From IMG/VR virus record IMGVR_UViG_3300044837_000097, positions 1 to 64,000 of that record: DNA of 64,000 nt. One strand, 5' to 3'. Every line of letters begins with the position of its first letter. The first letter of the stretch is position 1. The position numbers and the translations under genes are program-made. Shown here piece after piece: positions 55,911 through 64,000 of the stretch. The DNA comes from a virus. The notes beneath the pieces were generated by a model. That model saw only the letters and a program-made list of their open reading frames with translations. It did not search any database and had not been told where the DNA came from.

Positions 55911-56243
55911 CTACTTCCCTGACTTAGCCCATTGGATAAGCGCACGACGGCTGTCACCGACGAAACGCATACACCCAATCTGAATAAACTTTTTCCTGCG
56001 CTGGGTCGTGCCGTGCGTGATGGCGCATGGAAAATCGGGGTCAGAAGAAATTTTGAGTTTGCGGCTCAAGGGGCCGTTCAACCCAACCATGATGGTTGGA
56101 AGATTAGATTTTAGCGCCGCCTTCAACGCGGAGCGATACAAAAACCAAGACATCAGGGAGTTCTCAATCATCACCTCGTCTAGGAGGGTGAAGGAGTTCG
56201 AATACTGACTAGATGGTCGGATGGTTTTCTTCATGTTAATCAC
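55911..56243 (-). CDS. Unknown protein
   Basis: 110 residues from GTG (AAAGGA upstream; an ATG three codons later is also possible). Ser/Leu/Lys-rich, with FTLLDEVMIENSLMSWFLYR and ITHGTTQRRKKFIQIGCMRF. No family recognised. Its TAG is in frame with the band-7 remnant. Confidence 0.5.
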   Translation of the reverse strand: MINMKKTIRPSSQYSNSFTLLDEVMIENSLMSWFLYRSALKAALKSNLPTIMVGLNGPLSRKLKISSDPDFPCAITHGTTQRRKKFIQIGCMRFVGDSRRALIQWAKSGK

Positions 56244-56293
56244 TCAATCCTTTCACGCAGACAAGCTGCTTAATTTTCACTAACAACGAACAA

Positions 56294-56322
56294 AGTGTAC
56301 TAAACCACATTCGAAATGTCAA
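56294..56322 (-). promoter_or_regulatory. Promoter, leftward
   Basis: Minus strand TTGACA, 17 bp, TACACT, about 50 bp before the gene at 56243. Confidence 0.75.
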
Positions 56323-56405
56323 GAACAAAATTTGCGGGTCGCCACCCAGCACGACCCAGCCAATAAGGGCCGGGATTCCGTGCTGAGGACAGAATAGTTC
56401 CCACA

Positions 56406-56774
56406 TTAACGCACGTAGCAGGACAGCTTGGCGAAGGGGTTTTCCTTCGTTTTGGTGTCAGCCAGCACGATGCTGAGGACGGTGCCGAACGCGATGGTCA
56501 ATCCCGGCTGAGGCTCATACAAGCCTTTGCCGATTTTGACGTGCTCTTTGCGGACCAGCGTGCGCTCGATTTCCGCCGCCAATTGACGATGCGACATGTG
56601 CGGTACGCGGGCCTCGAAGGTGGCAACGCGCTCCGCTTCTACCTTCTTCTCGGCTTCCGCCTTTGCGATTGCTGCCGCTAAAGCCGCCTTATCTTCTGCC
56701 GACATCGTTTGCACAGGCGCTGGCTTGCGGTGACGCTTCTGATTCGGATTGTGTTTACCCTTTGATTCGGCCAT
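56406..56774 (-). CDS. Unknown protein
   Basis: 122 residues: basic disordered start (KGKHNPNQKRHRKPAP), Ala/Lys/Glu helix, then VPHMSHRQLAAEIERTL and a hydrophobic strand region (LTIAFGTVLSIVLADTKT). Function unknown. The region 56775-56856 holds only a possible 19-residue frame. Confidence 0.6.
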   Translation of the reverse strand: MAESKGKHNPNQKRHRKPAPVQTMSAEDKAALAAAIAKAEAEKKVEAERVATFEARVPHMSHRQLAAEIERTLVRKEHVKIGKGLYEPQPGLTIAFGTVLSIVLADTKTKENPFAKLSCYVR

Positions 56775-56856
56775 CGTTAATCACCTCTCTGAATTTTCCA
56801 TCCTTGTCGCTCATGCTAGTACTCCCCCGTCTAAGATAACTTCTTGAAATTTTCTT

Positions 56857-57288
56857 TTACTTCTCTTGCGCAGGCGGATTTTGTACATAATCCCAAAAAG
56901 GCTTACACTGTCTCAAAAGAGTAGGACGTTTCTCTAATGCGCCCAAGGTCACATTACACAGTGTGCACAAAATCCCGCGAACTTTCCTTCCTTTGTGGTC
57001 AACATTCGGTGTAGACCACCGGCCATCAAACTTTTTAATTTTACAAATCGCACATCTGTTTCTCTGTTTTTGAAAAAGTCTTCTATAGCAGGCAAGCGAA
57101 AGTCCGTATTTTGAGAGAAGCCAATTCGCTCTCTTTATTTTCTTTCCCGCCCCCTTATACCATCGACGCTGCGCCGCAAGAACTTTCTTTGCAAACTTTC
57201 GACGATATGCTCGCCCTCGTTTCAATAATCTTTTCCGATTCTTTTGGTAATATTTTCTGTCATAATTCGCTCTTTTTGAGTTTCCCAT
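56857..57288 (-). CDS. Endonuclease VII-type HNH nuclease
   Basis: 143 residues. Very basic helical N-terminus (YQKNRKRLLKRGRAYRRKF), then RNRCAICKIKK, PNVDHKGRK and ILCTLCNVTLGAL, the endonuclease VII zinc/HNH signature. The start overlaps the previous gene by 29 bp. No hairpin leader of the 8462 type is seen. Probably a homing gene. Confidence 0.82.
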   Translation of the reverse strand: MGNSKRANYDRKYYQKNRKRLLKRGRAYRRKFAKKVLAAQRRWYKGAGKKIKRANWLLSKYGLSLACYRRLFQKQRNRCAICKIKKFDGRWSTPNVDHKGRKVRGILCTLCNVTLGALEKRPTLLRQCKPFWDYVQNPPAQEK

Positions 57289-57454
57289 CTAAAATAACCT
57301 CGGCGAACTTTCCGCTTTTGCACTTCCACATCCACTTCCCGGCGTCCTCGAAATACACCGCCTTGTGGCGGCACACGTAGCAACCGCCGCAGCGGGAGCA
57401 GATGAAAACCTTGTCTCCCACTGCATTGGTCAGTTGACAATTATGCCTCGACAT
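57260..57454 (-). CDS. Small zinc-finger protein
   Basis: 64 residues from ATG 57454 (a TTG at 57478 would add eight). ICSRCGGCYVCRH gives three C..C pairs. The end (ILDGKLKKSEL) overlaps the nuclease gene. Confidence 0.58.
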   Translation of the reverse strand: MSRHNCQLTNAVGDKVFICSRCGGCYVCRHKAVYFEDAGKWMWKCKSGKFAEVILDGKLKKSEL

Positions 57455-57484
57455 CGAACTGTGCGTCACTCCTGTCAATAAGCC

Positions 57485-57805
57485 TCATACGTCCCTTCCC
57501 TCTCTCCACACAGTGAGGTGTGGCTCAACTCGGATTCCGATAGTGCCGAGTTTTTGGATGTGCTCCCCGATTGTCGGGCACGAGGAGTTGAACGCCCTTG
57601 CAATTTTCATATCGTGAGTGAAGATTGGTCGGCCTGACGGCTTGAAACCGTAAAAGTACGGCGGGGTCGCCTTTTGTTTCAACAGCACAAGGTCGGTGAT
57701 TGCCAAAGCCGAGACCTCAATTTTCTCTTCGGCGTAGTGAGGATTTCCTTTCCCCAACTGTGCGAGAAATTTCGCCGCCGCTGTGTGTACATCATCTTGA
57801 TACAT
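57485..57805 (-). CDS. Unknown protein
   Basis: 106 residues (GTG at 57808 also possible; AAAGGAA upstream). Helical start (DVHTAAAKFLAQLGKGNPHY), then a beta/alpha region (FYGFKPSGRPIFTHDMKIARAF). Function unknown. Confidence 0.6.
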   Translation of the reverse strand: MYQDDVHTAAAKFLAQLGKGNPHYAEEKIEVSALAITDLVLLKQKATPPYFYGFKPSGRPIFTHDMKIARAFNSSCPTIGEHIQKLGTIGIRVEPHLTVWREGRDV

Positions 57806-57813
57806 CACGTTCC

Positions 57814-57846
57814 TTTCGCTTGATAAGATGGGGGTCTTTCGACCCC
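57814..57846 (-). other. Strong GAAA hairpin between genes
   Basis: GGGGGTC-GAAA-GACCCCC on the minus strand after the Asn-rich gene, without a T-run. RNA end protection or weak termination. Confidence 0.5.
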
Positions 57847-57863
57847 CTTGAATCGGGACCCGG

Positions 57864-58541
57864 TTACTTGCCGCTAATGCACTCTTCCAAAGTGACGCCC
57901 GACTTTGCCACTTCTGGCAGAGCTAGGATGACCTTGCAAGCTGCGACTTTGGAGCCGATGGCTGCCAGCAAACGCGCATCTTCGCGCGCTTCGCAACCCT
58001 TATCAATCTTGCCGCCGCCGAGCGAGAAGCCGAAACCCGCCGCTTGGCCTGCGCCGCTGTACGACTTGAAACATGGAACCGTGGGGAATGTTTCCGGGGC
58101 AATCGCGCTGGCGGTCTGACGCACGTCTTGGAATGAGGTGCTTTGTGCGTTCGACTGCGGGCCGTTCGATGCCGAGGAATTGGAAGTGCTGGAAGCAGAG
58201 CCACCGTTCGCCGTCTGGGACTGGGACGCGTTCGAATTGCTCTTGACGGTATTCGAGTTCGTATTCTCATTCGCGTTGGCGTTCACGTTCGTGTTGTGGA
58301 CGTTGGTCTTCACGCTGTTGAGAACCGAGGTGAGATTATCGTTGGTCACATTGACCGTGCTGGAGCCGCCGTTCGCAGTTCCACCAGTGCCGCCGCTTCC
58401 ACCGTTACCGCCCGGATTGCCGCCGTTCTTCTGACAGGACGGAGTGCCCTTGCCCTTGTCCTTGCCGTTACCACAGTCATTCGCGAGCGTGAAGCTGGCG
58501 AGACCGAGGGTGAGCAAGGCTACCAAAAATGCCTTTGTCAT
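57864..58541 (-). CDS. Secreted Asn/Ser/Gly-rich protein
   Basis: 225 residues with a signal peptide (MTKAFLVALLTLGLASFTLA). Low-complexity Gly then Asn/Ser/Thr region (residues 22-140), then a conserved-looking C-terminal part (CFKSYSGAGQAAGFGFSLGG, IDKGCEAREDARL). I know this C-terminal pattern from phage secreted proteins with disordered N-rich regions. GGGAGA precedes the ATG. It may coat the cell surface. Confidence 0.7.
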   Translation of the reverse strand: MTKAFLVALLTLGLASFTLANDCGNGKDKGKGTPSCQKNGGNPGGNGGSGGTGGTANGGSSTVNVTNDNLTSVLNSVKTNVHNTNVNANANENTNSNTVKSNSNASQSQTANGGSASSTSNSSASNGPQSNAQSTSFQDVRQTASAIAPETFPTVPCFKSYSGAGQAAGFGFSLGGGKIDKGCEAREDARLLAAIGSKVAACKVILALPEVAKSGVTLEECISGK

Positions 58542-58607
58542 AATTTCTCCCATTAATCCTGCCACACGTCGTGCTGTACGGTCAGGTGGTCGTTCTTGTT
58601 ATTGTGG

Positions 58608-58636
58608 AGATTAACAAACATCGTCGGCATTGTCAA
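58608..58636 (-). promoter_or_regulatory. Promoter, leftward
   Basis: Minus strand TTGACA, 17 bp, TAATCT, before the secreted Asn-rich protein gene. Confidence 0.72.
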
Positions 58637-59156
58637 GCACATTTTTCCAGCACCACATACAGACCTTAGGTCCTGTCGGACTATACTCGTACTCAAATAG
58701 ATACTCTTTACAAACAACACAGCGTTCCGTTGGAATAATCTTGACCTTGTCGTAAGAAGAGACTGGGGGCGCAGGTTTAGGCAAGACCCGGCAACAAACG
58801 AAGCCAAGGACCTCGTCCATGTATTCGTCCGGCTTCATCGTGTCCTGCTTGTCGAGTTTCAGTTTCTTCTTGAGTTCTTTCGTGTGGGCGGCGAGTTGCG
58901 CTTTGGTCGCGACGTTTCTGTCTTCGACCTCTTTCAGTCGAGTGTACTCGGCGCGCGCCTCCGGGGAGATAGTAAGGACAGGAGGCTTGTCCTCACGTAA
59001 CTTGGTGAGCGGTGCTGCCTTAATGGAATACCAGACCCACGACGGCGGACCAGTGGTCTTAAATCCAGCGGCCTTCGTCAGCGGTTGTTCGATTCTAAAA
59101 TCGGTCCCAAACTCCGCTTCAAAGCGTCGTAGGTCCGGGTTCCATCGTAGATTCAT
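58611..59156 (-). CDS. Unknown protein with C-terminal zinc ribbon
   Basis: 181 residues. N-terminal RWNPDLRRFEAEFGTDFRI, helical middle, then ERCVVCKEYLFEYEY and KVCMWCW, a four-cysteine zinc site. Function unknown. Confidence 0.65.
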   Translation of the reverse strand: MNLRWNPDLRRFEAEFGTDFRIEQPLTKAAGFKTTGPPSWVWYSIKAAPLTKLREDKPPVLTISPEARAEYTRLKEVEDRNVATKAQLAAHTKELKKKLKLDKQDTMKPDEYMDEVLGFVCCRVLPKPAPPVSSYDKVKIIPTERCVVCKEYLFEYEYSPTGPKVCMWCWKNVLDNADDVC

Positions 59157-59425
59157 TACGTGTCGAGAATGCTTCCAATCTGTTCCAGTTTTTGTTCCAC
59201 GGGCGTGCGAGTCAGCGCCTTGATAACGGCCAGCTTCTCTTCCATTTCAGTGAGTTTCAAACTGTCCTTCACAAGCGAATCAATGTCACCGTTTAGCGCC
59301 GACCACATCTCTTTCCACTGTCCGTACACGACCTGCTCTTGCTCATCCTTCGGTTCCAGTTGTTCAATCTGGTTGGTTATCCAGCCTTGTGCGAACGATA
59401 CGCGTTCCAAATCATCCATCTTCAT
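59156..59425 (-). CDS. Small helical protein
   Basis: 89 residues, acidic, predicted all-helical (SFAQGWITNQIEQLEPKDEQ, SLKLTEMEEKLAVIKAL). Overlaps both neighbours slightly. Confidence 0.62.
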   Translation of the reverse strand: MKMDDLERVSFAQGWITNQIEQLEPKDEQEQVVYGQWKEMWSALNGDIDSLVKDSLKLTEMEEKLAVIKALTRTPVEQKLEQIGSILDT

Positions 59426-59787
59426 AATCCCATCCTGTTGCGACGGCCCTTGTCGTCGTCTTTTTCTCTGTCTTTCTCATCCAGATTGCGGAAATAATTC
59501 CGGTCTGCCAGCGAGTAGTTGATGTACAACGAGTGGAACATCACGTAACACACGTCGCAAATCGAGTGCGCTTTGAAGGTCAACGCCAGCGTGCCTTCGC
59601 AGCGGCAGAATCCGTCCTTGCAACCCAAAGCAATCTCTTTGTACTCATTATCGGAGAGCGTGATGTTGCAAATATCGCAGCGATTTTTCAGCTTGCGGCG
59701 CAAAAGGTCCCACTGCCACACATTCTTGAAAACCGTGAGAGGAGTCTCGGGATGTTTCAACCCGTGAATCCAGTTCGCAATGTTCAC
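59422..59787 (-). CDS. Cysteine-rich unknown protein
   Basis: 121 residues. CDIC, CKDGFCRC and CDVC give two probable zinc sites. The C-terminus is very charged (NLDEKDREKDDDKGRRNR). Overlaps the endolysin gene by 4 bp. Confidence 0.65.
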   Translation of the reverse strand: MNIANWIHGLKHPETPLTVFKNVWQWDLLRRKLKNRCDICNITLSDNEYKEIALGCKDGFCRCEGTLALTFKAHSICDVCYVMFHSLYINYSLADRNYFRNLDEKDREKDDDKGRRNRMGL

Positions 59788-60290
59788 GATTGAATCCTAC
59801 TTGTCCACCCATGCAGGAACTCCACGTCTTGCGGGTTGCGGTTTACCACATCCATGCAGTGATTGATGAGCACCACGCGATACGCATTGATATTGCCGTG
59901 GTCGTTCATTGCTGCCAGCGTGTTTGGTCCGAAAACTCCGTCCGAGACCACGCTGATACCTTGAGACAGAGAGACCTGCAACAGCTTTACCGCCGTCTTC
60001 ACGCCGAACAGCACGCCCATGTCAAATAGTTTCTCGGCCAGCGCTTGGTCGTTAATCTGTGAGTACAGCGGCTTAACATAATGTTCACGATAGTAGGCGA
60101 TAGCTTGTTCTTCTGTGAGATTTTCGATATCAGTTCCGGGCATATCAAGCGCGGTTATTCCATACTTCGTACCGATTAAATCACCCTCTCCTACCACGCC
60201 CAGAGACCAATTAGCGCGGTCATTCAGGTTCTTTTGAAAACCGCCCTCGTGTTGAAGAGTCAGTTTTATCGCTTTATTCATGTCCGCCAT
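59784..60290 (-). CDS. Endolysin, GH108-type muramidase
   Basis: 168 residues. IKLTLQHEGGF at the start with the catalytic Glu15 of GH108, then TKYGITALDMPG..IENLT.EQAIAYYREHYV, the family pattern. The C-terminal half (GVKTAVKLLQVSL...SDGVFGPNTLAAMN) is a peptidoglycan-binding-type end. It hydrolyses the murein glycan chain at lysis. No signal peptide, so a holin is needed. Confidence 0.88.
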   Translation of the reverse strand: MADMNKAIKLTLQHEGGFQKNLNDRANWSLGVVGEGDLIGTKYGITALDMPGTDIENLTEEQAIAYYREHYVKPLYSQINDQALAEKLFDMGVLFGVKTAVKLLQVSLSQGISVVSDGVFGPNTLAAMNDHGNINAYRVVLINHCMDVVNRNPQDVEFLHGWTSRIQS

Positions 60291-60447
60291 GTGTTTCCTC
60301 TCCTAATTTGAACACCCCTCTACTTTGCAAAGATAGTTACGCTTGTTCTGAGAATCTGAATACCCTCTATACCCTAAAGAAGACTCTGTCTGAATTAAAT
60401 ATTTCAAAGTCTTGAAAATTTTATCGGCGCGCATTTTCAAAAGCCCG
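60291..60447. other. Intergenic region upstream of the endolysin
   Basis: 157 bp, AT-rich, no gene. On the minus strand it ends in TAGGAGAGG before the endolysin ATG. No clear -35/-10 pair found. Confidence 0.4.
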
Positions 60448-61557
60448 CTAGCGCCTTTTGAATAGCGATTTTACTATCTGCCATAGTCCTTTCTCCTCGC
60501 AACTGTCATTCTCTACCGCGTGAAAGAATCCTTCCCACACCGACAAACCCCAAGCGTCGTGCGCCTTCAACGCGCTAATTCCTAACTGGCGCGTCTCGTC
60601 TTGACGTAGCAGACTCAACCCGACGTGCGCGACTTCCTTCGCGTTGTCCGGGTCCGCCGTCCACAAAAACGGTGCCCATGAGATTGCAGGCGAGACCACC
60701 GAGGGCACACCGGCGTTGATGCCATCCGCCGTAATCATGTTGAATGACTCAGTGTATGAGACCTGTATGAGCAAATCCATGCTGCCGACGACTTCAATGA
60801 AGTCGTCCCAATAGCGCCACGGATGGCGAATGAGCGTAACGCCGGACTCTTCCAGCATCTGCTCAATGGCAAGAGACGTGAAGTTTCCGCCCTCTTCGCC
60901 CCCAACTGACATGTGAAACTCGACGGGCACTTTCAAGTGGCGTTGAATCGAAACCGCTGCCGCAGCCGCCGTCATGAAATTCTTCTGAGGACGCACGGCA
61001 CCGAACGCCCCAATCTTAATTGTCTGAGTCGGCAGACCGTCCTTCGGCACTGGCGCTGGCTTCATCTTGGTGCGCGCCAACGGATACAGGTTCGGTAACA
61101 GGACCGCATCGCGATGGAAGGTCTCGCGGAGCCACTCCACAAAACGCTCCGAATTGCCACCCACGGAAAGATTCGAGTGTTCTTGGGATAGGTGAATGTA
61201 CTGGCGCAGCAAACGAACGCCTTCAAAATCGGCCTGCAAGAATCCCACATTCGAGTGAGACAAGACGACGAAGTGGATATACGGGAAATGCTCCAAGAGT
61301 GAACGCAAGTCGTGAACGCTCAACCACGGCGCGGAGATAATGACGTGCGTCAATGGCTCCCCGTGTTCTTCTTTGTAGCCGTCGATGGCGTAAACCAAAT
61401 CGATGTTATGTCGAACCGGGAAAACCGTTACGTCGATTCCCGCTTCCTTCAAAACTTCTGCCGTCGCGAACCCGGCCACGTTCAACCCTGTGCAAGAGGA
61501 GCGCAGCCAAGCTGCGAAGTCCTTGAATGCGAGTGCTACTCGTACTTTACGCTTCAT
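60448..61557 (-). CDS. Glycosyltransferase, GT-B (GT4-like)
   Basis: 369 residues. N-terminal half with ISAPWLSVHDLRSLLEHFP and HSN; C-terminal nucleotide-binding half with IKIGAFGAVRPQKNFMTA and the E-x7-E-like SYTESFNMITADGINAGVPSV. It transfers sugar from an activated donor to an unknown acceptor. A weak hairpin AAAAG..CTTTT overlaps its 3' end. Overlaps the phosphoesterase gene by 11 bp. Confidence 0.82.
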   Translation of the reverse strand: MKRKVRVALAFKDFAAWLRSSCTGLNVAGFATAEVLKEAGIDVTVFPVRHNIDLVYAIDGYKEEHGEPLTHVIISAPWLSVHDLRSLLEHFPYIHFVVLSHSNVGFLQADFEGVRLLRQYIHLSQEHSNLSVGGNSERFVEWLRETFHRDAVLLPNLYPLARTKMKPAPVPKDGLPTQTIKIGAFGAVRPQKNFMTAAAAAVSIQRHLKVPVEFHMSVGGEEGGNFTSLAIEQMLEESGVTLIRHPWRYWDDFIEVVGSMDLLIQVSYTESFNMITADGINAGVPSVVSPAISWAPFLWTADPDNAKEVAHVGLSLLRQDETRQLGISALKAHDAWGLSVWEGFFHAVENDSCEEKGLWQIVKSLFKRR

Positions 61558-62179
61558 TGGTTTTCTTCCTTGGGCCTGTGGCCTGATAACGCTCTGGGTG
61601 CGCTAGAAACTTTTGTAGTTCAATCGGACGATAGTCCGTGTACTCCACGGCGAACAGTCGTTGCCACTTGTGCTTCAACTGCTTCGTGAAGTCTACGCCG
61701 TGCAATTCCTTGTCACGTTGTATACGCTCCGGGCTGTGAAAACCATCCCAGATATTATGGAAGTGTCCGTGCACGTTGACCGCAGCGCCGAGGGGCAGGC
61801 CCTCTTCCAGCGCACCGTACGGACGGTGACCATCCGACTTTATGATGGCGTTGGCTGGCTCGTGGGTGAACAGCACGTCGCGGAAGGTGAAGCTGTCCAC
61901 AGAGATGTGGAAACCGTGTTCCATCCACCACGTGTTCGAGTGAGAGCGGTCGTGGTTGCCGCGCACCAGTATCTTACGACCCGGCCACGCTTGCACCATC
62001 CACTCCCAGTCCGCGTACTTGCCGATGCCCACGTCGCCGCAGTGTATCAGCATGTCGCCTTCCTTCACTGTGTTCATCACGTTGCGGTGTATCTGTTCGG
62101 TGAAGTCACTGGGGCGCTGGCAATACGTCTCCATGCTTGCGTGTTTCAGATGGGTATCCGAAATTAAATAAACTTGCAT
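61547..62179 (-). CDS. Calcineurin-like metallophosphoesterase
   Basis: 210 residues from ATG 62179 (CAGGAGG, 8 bp upstream); a longer in-frame start exists. Metal motifs in order: SDTH at 7-10, CGDVG near 47, GNHDRS near 73 and NVHGHFHN near 135. Hydrolyses a phosphoester, substrate unknown. Confidence 0.85.
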   Translation of the reverse strand: MQVYLISDTHLKHASMETYCQRPSDFTEQIHRNVMNTVKEGDMLIHCGDVGIGKYADWEWMVQAWPGRKILVRGNHDRSHSNTWWMEHGFHISVDSFTFRDVLFTHEPANAIIKSDGHRPYGALEEGLPLGAAVNVHGHFHNIWDGFHSPERIQRDKELHGVDFTKQLKHKWQRLFAVEYTDYRPIELQKFLAHPERYQATGPRKKTNEA

Positions 62180-62261
62180 GTTTTCGCCCTCCTGTATAAA
62201 GTCGTCGTGCCAGTCTTTCGCCGCAAACGCTTCCACTTCGGTTTTGTTTGGCAGGTAAATT

Positions 62262-62290
62262 AGGTTACTCGTCTTTCCCGAATTTGTCAA
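62262..62290 (-). promoter_or_regulatory. Promoter, leftward
   Basis: Minus strand TTGACA, 17 bp, TAACCT. Argues for the shorter start of the phosphoesterase. Confidence 0.72.
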
Positions 62291-63036
62291 CGGTAATCTC
62301 CGCTCAAGTACGCAGCCCATTGGTCGCGCATCCAACTCGACTTCGGGTCATGTCCCTTCGAGTGGCCCTCCGGGGTAAGAAAATACTTTACCACGCGTTG
62401 CTCCAAAGGCATCGAGAGAATTTCGCCGCGTGATGCCTCCATTCCCAAAACCTGACCAACCCAATAGTCCTCGTTCGCGCCGTTCAACGTCACGCTGGCC
62501 TTCGGGAAGGTGTCCGCGATAATCGTCGCGGCCTTGCGTGAGAGGAAGTAGCCTGCTCCGCTGGCCCACGAGTACACGCGGTCCACTAACTGCATTTGAC
62601 CATCTTTGTTGCGAATCTCACGTGGCCCACACGCGCCCCACTCGCCATTGAACGTACCTGCATAGTCCGCGATTTCGTAGTTTGACTTCTCAATACGCTT
62701 CGGGTAAACGCAGCAATCGGTGTCTACGAGCAAGACGTGGTCGAGCGCGCGGTCAGTCATCCACTGGCAGATGCCGCGCGTTTTGAAAACCAGACCCTCG
62801 TACGTATCCGGGCATTCGAGGATAACCTCGTCCGACTTCGGGCTGTACGAGTTCTGCGGTGTCGGGTGAACCGACTTAATAACGCCGCCCAGTTCCAGCG
62901 ATGGGCGACCTAGAAAGAATTTAGTCTGGATTCCACGGTCACGAAGATAAGCGCCCCACGTCCCACGAATGTTATCGTGCGCTCCCGCATCCAAATCGCG
63001 GAAGCAACTTTTAACAGCAACGAGAAGTCGCGACAT
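62287..63036 (-). CDS. Glycosyltransferase, galactosyltransferase-like
   Basis: 249 residues. The metal-binding DTD in VLLVDTDCCVYP near 103, SWASGAGYFLSRKAA and NEDYWVGQVLG near 190, the ED..VG motif of GT31-like enzymes. Overlaps the DHH gene by 26 bp. With the two other transferases it could build a surface or DNA glycan. Confidence 0.78.
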   Translation of the reverse strand: MSRLLVAVKSCFRDLDAGAHDNIRGTWGAYLRDRGIQTKFFLGRPSLELGGVIKSVHPTPQNSYSPKSDEVILECPDTYEGLVFKTRGICQWMTDRALDHVLLVDTDCCVYPKRIEKSNYEIADYAGTFNGEWGACGPREIRNKDGQMQLVDRVYSWASGAGYFLSRKAATIIADTFPKASVTLNGANEDYWVGQVLGMEASRGEILSMPLEQRVVKYFLTPEGHSKGHDPKSSWMRDQWAAYLSGDYR

Positions 63037-63943
63037 AGCTCCTCCCCAAAACCTTATCGACCAGCGCGCGGCCTTCCTTCAAACTGAGTTGAAAACCACT
63101 CGCATTCTGGTGCCCGCCGCCTCCGTACGCCTTCGCGATGGCGCTCACGTCTATGTTGCTCCCTTCTTTATTGCTGCGGAGGGAGAACTGAATGAGGCCG
63201 TCGCCGCGTTCAAACCACAAGAGGGCGATGTCGTACCCGGCCTTGCATGCTGCGTTGCCCGCTTCGCTCACCCCGGTATACGGGATGTTGAGCACGGCGG
63301 TGCAATAATTGTGGCCCTCGAATACGAAGACGCCTTCTTGCCGGTCGGCTACAACGTTCTTCGTGTAGTATTCGATGTAACGACGAACCCCGATTCCTCC
63401 AAGTTCTGCTGTTTCGGGTGTGTCAATCATATCCCACGACTCTACAGTTCGAGGCACCGTCATAAGATACGCGTTAATCTCTTGCGATTTCGGCAGTGCC
63501 CAATTCCAGAGGTCTTGGTCCTCCGTGTAATCCACCCACCACGGGCGGTAGCTCTTATGCGGGCCCACCAATAAATGACCAGCGTTAAAATCAGGCGAGT
63601 TTTTCCCGAATAGATAATCCCACGCGAGTCCTGCGCCGGAACGCTTCATATCGAAGGTAGCGTACGGCGCACCCTCTAACGCGGCTTGTGCCGTTTTATG
63701 GTGGTCGAGCAGACGAAAAGATTTCGCTGCGGAGTTCAGGCGGTCATTCAACTCGCGGGTGCGCAGCGAGTAGTCCACCATGATTACATCTTTGCCTGTG
63801 CAGTATGTGAAGAGTTCTTCCAGCGCCTCCGGTAGTAGGCCGTGGTTCAATCCCATCAACTCCGCTTCCGGGTATTTCTTCTTGCAAATATAAGCGGCAC
63901 ACCAGCCATCGGAACAATTTGCGTGGAACAATATTAAATCCAT
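63011..63943 (-). CDS. DHH/DHHA1 phosphoesterase
   Basis: 310 residues. HANCSDGWCAA (first Asp) near 7, VDYS near 56, the DHH motif in RLLDHHKTA near 79, DQDLW near 140, and the DHHA1 GGGGHQNASGF near 280. Members cleave short oligonucleotides or cyclic dinucleotides, so degradation of a defence signal is possible but not shown. AGAGG lies 6-7 bp before ATG 63943. Confidence 0.85.
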   Translation of the reverse strand: MDLILFHANCSDGWCAAYICKKKYPEAELMGLNHGLLPEALEELFTYCTGKDVIMVDYSLRTRELNDRLNSAAKSFRLLDHHKTAQAALEGAPYATFDMKRSGAGLAWDYLFGKNSPDFNAGHLLVGPHKSYRPWWVDYTEDQDLWNWALPKSQEINAYLMTVPRTVESWDMIDTPETAELGGIGVRRYIEYYTKNVVADRQEGVFVFEGHNYCTAVLNIPYTGVSEAGNAACKAGYDIALLWFERGDGLIQFSLRSNKEGSNIDVSAIAKAYGGGGHQNASGFQLSLKEGRALVDKVLGRSYVATSRCC

Positions 63944-64000
63944 CAAACACCTCTCTTATTAACAGGCTAAAGACGCCGCTTACCCACCGTAAACGGAGGG

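Noticed and set aside
55580-56243. Amber read-through joining the 110-residue frame to the band-7 remnant
   Set aside because: The upstream part is not band-7-like and a second frameshift follows, so decay is simpler.

Overview
The window is part of the genome of a tailed bacteriophage. It encodes a large terminase, a portal, a scaffold, an interrupted major capsid gene, tail and ejection proteins and an endolysin. There are no ribosomal RNA genes and no cellular housekeeping operons. From the adaptor-like, nozzle-like, GNAT-like and very long internal-virion-like proteins lying in T7-like order, I infer a short-tailed (podovirus-like) phage. A tyrosine recombinase and a partition-like repeat array suggest it may be able to lysogenise or persist as a plasmid. 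The host cannot be named from the sequence.

Layout, left to right. 1-425: an array of fifteen 17-bp palindromic sites in front of a ribbon-helix-helix gene. 426-2720: small accessory genes. 2336-9550: a tRNA region in which I read 34 tRNA genes covering 19 amino acids (tyrosine only as a doubtful tRNA-like unit). Degenerate tRNA-like units, two large structured non-coding stretches, HNH endonuclease genes and small genes are mixed in. 9563-14339: small structural and membrane genes, including a holin candidate and a secreted trypsin-like protease. 14361-24282: terminase, portal, scaffold and a major capsid gene cut by three intervening sequences, two of them with group I intron cores. 24382-47247: tail, fibre and ejection proteins, ending with a 2050-residue polyvalent protein. 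47296-48393: two small genes and a glycosyltransferase. 48351-64000: the leftward arm, with an NAD-rebuilding gene pair, the integrase, many small genes, endolysin, glycosyltransferases, a metallophosphoesterase and a DHH phosphoesterase.

How it works together. The right-hand morphogenesis genes build the particle. The tRNA set would support translation during host decline. The Prs-like/NAMPT-like pair matches the published NARP1 route by which phages rebuild NAD+ after host NADase defences act. Homing endonucleases are unusually dense (nine intact or broken). The most striking observation is an RNA element in front of four of the HNH-type genes, with a fifth decayed copy. In it a hairpin with a 7-nt loop can pair, with compensatory changes, to the sequence that begins the ribosome binding site.

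Limits: all calls are from reading the sequence. No database or folding program was used, and splice sites, RNA structures and many start codons are inferred.
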